Below, one piece after another: positions 11,149 to 13,791 of a stretch of 13,791 nt of DNA. Each line of letters begins with the position of its first letter. The stretch's first letter is position 1. Both the position numbers and the translations under genes were made by a program. The notes beneath the pieces are model-generated. The model saw nothing but the letters and a program-made list of their open reading frames with translations, was not told the origin of the DNA and made no database searches. The stretch is from JAZGDL01 sp036477795 (lineage in GTDB: Bacteria > Planctomycetota > Phycisphaerae > UBA1845): the NCBI GenBank assembly GCA_036477795.1, contig JAZGDL010000528.1, positions 1 to 13,791 on the forward strand, in the 5' to 3' direction.

Positions 11149-12084
11149 ATGGCACCACTGGTTCATGACAAGTTCACGCCGCGGCTGCGGGACAACGACA
11201 TCCCCAAAGCCGTGAAGCTGTTCCTCGATTACCTGTTCGTCGAATGCGGGCTGGCCGGCAACACCATCATTGCCTACGCGGCGGACTTGCGCGAGTTCTG
11301 GCCGGACGTGTCGGACAACGGCCGCCTCCCCGCTGATTTGGATATCCAGGACGTTCAGGACCATCTGATCAAGCTTCGCGAGCGCGGGCTGTCCACGGCG
11401 TCCATCGCCCGGCATCTGGCCACCATCAAGATGTTCCTACGATTCCATCACCAGAGCGGGCTGTTGCGGCGGGACGTGGCCTCGGTGATCGAGCTGCCCA
11501 AGAAGTGGCATCGTCTGCCGGACACCGTCCATGCGGACCAGATCATCGCCCTGCTGGATGAGCCGGAGCCGGCAGACGAGTACTACCACCGTGACCGGGC
11601 CTTGCTGGAGTTGCTGTATGCCTCGGGCATGCGGGTCAGCGAGCTGGTGGGTGTGACCTTGGACACTATCAATCTGGACATCGGGTATCTTCGCTGCATG
11701 GGCAAGGGCAACAAGGAGCGCATCGTGCCCATCGGCCGGCCGGCCATTCAGGCGATCAAGGAATACCTGGTCAAGGTCAGGCCGGCGCTGGCGACCTCGC
11801 AATCGGGGCGGGCCCTATTCCTGTCGCGCACCGGTCGCCCGCTGGACCGAACCAATGTGTGGCGGCTTGTTCGCAAGTACGCAACACGCGCGGGAATCAC
11901 CAAGAACCTGCATCCTCATACCATACGGCATTGCTTTGCCACCCATATGCTGGCGGGCGGGGCTGATCTCCGCATCGTTCAGGAGCTGCTGGGTCACGCC
12001 GATCCTGCTACCACTCAGGTTTATCTCCACGTGGATCAGGTCCGGCTCAAGCAGGTGCACCGCCGCTATCACCCCAGACAGTAG
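11149..12084 (+). CDS. Xer-type tyrosine recombinase
   Basis: This ORF encodes 311 residues, a typical XerC/XerD length. The N-terminal SAM-like core-binding domain spans about 18-104 (FLDYLFVECGLAGNTIIAYAADLREF). The catalytic domain spans about 124-300 with all active-site residues: R162 (GMRVSEL), K186 (GKGNKER), H257 and R260 (HPHTIRHCFATH), H283 (LLGHADPATTQ) and the nucleophile Y292 (VYLHV). It should cut and rejoin DNA site-specifically, either resolving chromosome dimers at dif or mobilising an element. XerC/D cannot be told apart from integrases on sequence alone. The open frame extends to ATG 11065, but its first 28 codons are a dispersed repeat plus hairpin. ATG 11149 begins the family N-terminus, though without a good ribosome binding site. 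A metallopeptidase gene follows 31 bases later. Confidence 0.93.
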   Translation: MAPLVHDKFTPRLRDNDIPKAVKLFLDYLFVECGLAGNTIIAYAADLREFWPDVSDNGRLPADLDIQDVQDHLIKLRERGLSTASIARHLATIKMFLRFHHQSGLLRRDVASVIELPKKWHRLPDTVHADQIIALLDEPEPADEYYHRDRALLELLYASGMRVSELVGVTLDTINLDIGYLRCMGKGNKERIVPIGRPAIQAIKEYLVKVRPALATSQSGRALFLSRTGRPLDRTNVWRLVRKYATRAGITKNLHPHTIRHCFATHMLAGGADLRIVQELLGHADPATTQVYLHVDQVRLKQVHRRYHPRQ

Positions 12085-12115
12085 CCGCCGCCACAGGATC
12101 GGCAGGGGATCAGGG

Positions 12116-12709
12116 ATGATCTTCAAAAACACGACCGCACTAGATCGGGACAGGTTGTTCGGCATGTTCGTGCAGGCGGTGAAGCCGTTCCCCATCGACC
12201 AGTTGGAGGTGCGCATACGCTACAGCCGCAGCAGCGATTTTTCCGGCACCTGCCACTACCACACCAGCCGGCTGTACGTGAATCTCGGGCGGCACCTGAC
12301 CTACCCTTATCTGATGGACACGTACATCGCGCGGGCTGTCACGTCGCCCACAGCCTGGTGGAAACCGCTTTATTCGATTGAGCTTGCCGACGGATATCAG
12401 GTGGTCCTGTTCGTGCTTCTGCACGAGTACTGTCACTGGCTGATCAAGCGGGCCGGTCGAAACACCCGCCAGAAGGAATCGATGTGCGACCGGTTCGCCG
12501 CCCGCATTCTGGCGGACCGCTACGGCGCCACCATTCGAGACCCCAAGGGTCGGCGCGTTCCACGAGATCTATGGGATATTCAAGACGTGGCCGGCTTCGT
12601 GGCGTCAGCTCTGATTCCCAAACGGGCTAGGCCATCGACCGCTGCCCGGGTGGCTCGCACATCGATCACCGCCCAACCGGGCGCTCAACTTCTGTTGTTC
12701 AATCCGTAG
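12116..12709 (+). CDS. Putative zincin metallopeptidase (ImmA/IrrE-like)
   Basis: This ORF encodes 197 residues. The key motif is LLHEYCHWLI (HExxH, H103-E104-x2-H107), followed by KESMCDRFAARILADRYG. In ImmA/IrrE-type peptidases the third zinc ligand lies in a similar ExxAxxFAAxLL helix, so E121 is the likely ligand. Around it are a strand-rich N-terminus (LEVRIRYSRSSDFSGTCHYH, RLYVNLG) and a basic, disordered C-terminus. There is no signal peptide. ImmA-type enzymes cleave repressors of mobile elements. That role here is only a suggestion, prompted by the recombinase gene 31 bases upstream. ATG 12116 is preceded by AGGGG. The longer open frame upstream overlaps the recombinase and has no protein character. 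SprT-like folds are an alternative. Confidence 0.7.
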   Translation: MIFKNTTALDRDRLFGMFVQAVKPFPIDQLEVRIRYSRSSDFSGTCHYHTSRLYVNLGRHLTYPYLMDTYIARAVTSPTAWWKPLYSIELADGYQVVLFVLLHEYCHWLIKRAGRNTRQKESMCDRFAARILADRYGATIRDPKGRRVPRDLWDIQDVAGFVASALIPKRARPSTAARVARTSITAQPGAQLLLFNP

Positions 12710-12752
12710 GGCTCTATTTGCAGGATCTTATATACCGGGGGTGACTTTGCGC

Positions 12753-12791
12753 TATACTGTCATTATGGACTCTAACAAAACCGCGTATAAT
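12753..12791 (+). promoter_or_regulatory. Candidate -10 elements upstream of the phosphatase gene
   Basis: TATACT (12753-12758) and TATAAT (12786-12791) both fit sigma-70 -10 hexamers in a gene-free interval. Neither has a good -35 at 17 bases. They are the only promoter-like sequence before the phosphatase gene. Confidence 0.25.
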
Positions 12792-12794
12792 CCG

Positions 12795-12857
12795 ACCCGC
12801 GACCGTAAGGGAGCGTGCGGTGCGCGGCCGTTTTCCCGCTTCCTGACGGGCGCGGCT
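12795..12857. repeat. Imperfect palindromic repeat before the phosphatase gene
   Basis: CGCGACCGTAAGGGAGCG (12798-12815) and CGCTTCCTGACGGGCGCG (12837-12854) are complementary with a few mismatches around a 21-base centre. The arm CTCCCTTACGGTCGCG is a unit I associate with planctomycete intergenic repeats. It would form a long hairpin in the leader if the upstream promoter is used. Confidence 0.5.
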
Positions 12858-12947
12858 CGGTACTGCTAGAGTCCCTTAGTAGCGCCGCGCCGGAGCCGTC
12901 CGAACATAATCCTCAACCGCGGCCGTTCGATAGCACAAGGACTTTGC

Positions 12948-13791
12948 GTGTTCCAAGAGATGCCAACCCAGTTGCAGAAGCGAATTGACGCCGCGGTCGA
13001 GCTGGCCCGCGAGGTCAGCGCCCAGACCGACCCACAAGAGATGGTCCGCCGCTATCGCGAGCACGCCCGCCGGGCGCGGCCGGTGGACGCATCCATCTCG
13101 CTCAGCCGCCGAGACCTGCACCCCCCCTACTACCGCATCACCCGTTGGAGCCGCTGGCAAGAGGAGATCAACCCCTGGAAACAAAAGGATCGCCTGCCCT
13201 TGCTCAAAGGCGGATTGCTGGCTGATCTCATTTACGGAGACCAGCCCCGGGTCATCTCCGATCTGGTCATCGACCCGGATGAGCCCGCCGCCGATTACCT
13301 TCAGGGCATGCGCAGCCTGCTGGCCCTTCCCCTCTATGAGAACGGCCTGTCACTCAACATGGTCATCTTGTCGATGGAAAAGCCCGGGGCCATCGATCTG
13401 GAATCGATTCCCGAGCTGATCGTCACCGGTAACCTCTTTGGCCGGGCGACGTACAACCTGGTGATGGCCGAGCGCGCTCGTGAAGCCTTCAACGCTCTCG
13501 ATGCCGAGTTCAAGACTATCGCCAGGATTCAGCAATGCCTGCTGCCCGCCAGCCTGCCCAAGGCCAACGGCATCGACCTGGCCGCCTACTACGCCACTGC
13601 CCACCGCGCCGGCGGCGATTACTACGACGTTTTCCCGCTGGACAACCACCGGTCTGGCATCCTCATCGCCGACGTCAGCGGCCACGGTGCCGCCGCCGCC
13701 GTGGTGATGGCCCGCATGCACGCCGCACTGCATTCCGGGGCCGCCAACATGGACAGCCCCGCCGAGGTGCTCAGCTTCGCCAACGACCACC
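12948..13791 (+). CDS. GAF + SpoIIE/PP2C-type protein phosphatase, 5' part only
   Basis: The frame is open to the window end (281 codons, no stop), so the 3' end is missing. Residues 5-180 resemble a GAF-type sensor region (VISDLVIDP, SLLALPLYENG, NMVILSMEKPG). A helical linker ends in TIARIQQCLLPASLP, typical just before RsbU-like phosphatase domains. The phosphatase then starts: AGGDYYDVF with Asp224 and IADVSGHGAAAAVVMARM with Asp242, the two metal-binding acidic sites. Such enzymes dephosphorylate anti-sigma-factor antagonists in partner-switching stress pathways. A GTG at 12948 with AAGGA six bases upstream is preferred. ATG 12960 is the alternative, with only AAGAG adjacent. Neither anti-sigma nor antagonist genes are in view. 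Confidence 0.88.
   Translation, partial: MFQEMPTQLQKRIDAAVELAREVSAQTDPQEMVRRYREHARRARPVDASISLSRRDLHPPYYRITRWSRWQEEINPWKQKDRLPLLKGGLLADLIYGDQPRVISDLVIDPDEPAADYLQGMRSLLALPLYENGLSLNMVILSMEKPGAIDLESIPELIVTGNLFGRATYNLVMAERAREAFNALDAEFKTIARIQQCLLPASLPKANGIDLAAYYATAHRAGGDYYDVFPLDNHRSGILIADVSGHGAAAAVVMARMHAALHSGAANMDSPAEVLSFANDH

Noticed and set aside
11855..12115. Upstream part of the long frame reading into the metallopeptidase
   Set aside because: It overlaps the catalytic domain of the recombinase in another frame. The family-like protein begins at ATG 12116 with a good ribosome binding site.
13350..13790. Minus-strand 146-codon Gly/Val-rich frame
   Set aside because: It is antisense to the SpoIIE-type phosphatase, whose metal-site motifs are unambiguous on the plus strand.

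Overview
The window is GC-rich DNA that most resembles a planctomycete (Planctomycetota). This is inferred, not measured. The signs are a membrane Ser/Thr kinase fused to kinesin-light-chain-type TPRs, a DUF3524-type glycosyltransferase, and short dispersed repeats I associate with that phylum: the VGQAFQP-type palindrome, GTGCCTTCGTGCC-type minisatellites, and GAATGGCGAATAGCGA and GTCCCTACGGGAC units.

Region 1 (1-5200) holds one intact minus-strand receptor-like kinase (2754-5114) and a patchwork of small toxin-antitoxin-like genes. These are an MNT/HEPN pair (1895-2618), a lone YgiT-type zinc-finger antitoxin (1584-1826), a DUF4258/YgiT pair (721-1243) and a 69-residue conserved-looking protein (410-619). 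Two remnants of the C-terminal tail of other kinases (about 198-389 and 1423-1584) lie directly downstream of small genes. The DUF4258 toxin has an in-frame TAA, after which the expected family C-terminus is still readable.

Region 2 (5200-6150) holds minisatellites, a tRNA-Met(CAU) gene with a plausible promoter, and about 500 bases of palindromic repeats without a convincing gene. Region 3 (6055-7919) starts with an AT-rich island containing a perfect inverted repeat. It is followed by a two-gene operon: an ArsR-like winged-helix protein with a long basic N-terminus, then a tRNA-queuosine mannosyltransferase-like (DUF3524/GT4) enzyme.

Region 4 (8108-9200) holds a long imperfect inverted repeat and a minus-strand group of three small membrane-anchored or exported proteins. 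Two of these are diverged tandem paralogs, and the first gene appears to be transcribed leaderless. Region 5 (9525-10765) has a conserved-looking 97-residue protein, a HAD-superfamily protein whose catalytic Asp positions look degraded, VGQAFQP-type repeats, and tRNA-Ala(GGC). Region 6 (11149-13791) has a Xer-type tyrosine recombinase, a zincin-type (ImmA/IrrE-like) metallopeptidase directly downstream, a palindromic repeat, and the 5' part of a GAF + SpoIIE/PP2C phosphatase that runs off the end.

No CRISPR array, rRNA or intact insertion sequence was seen. The best leads for something undescribed are the winged-helix/Q-mannosyltransferase operon, the interrupted toxin, and the repeated pairing of small genes with kinase tails.
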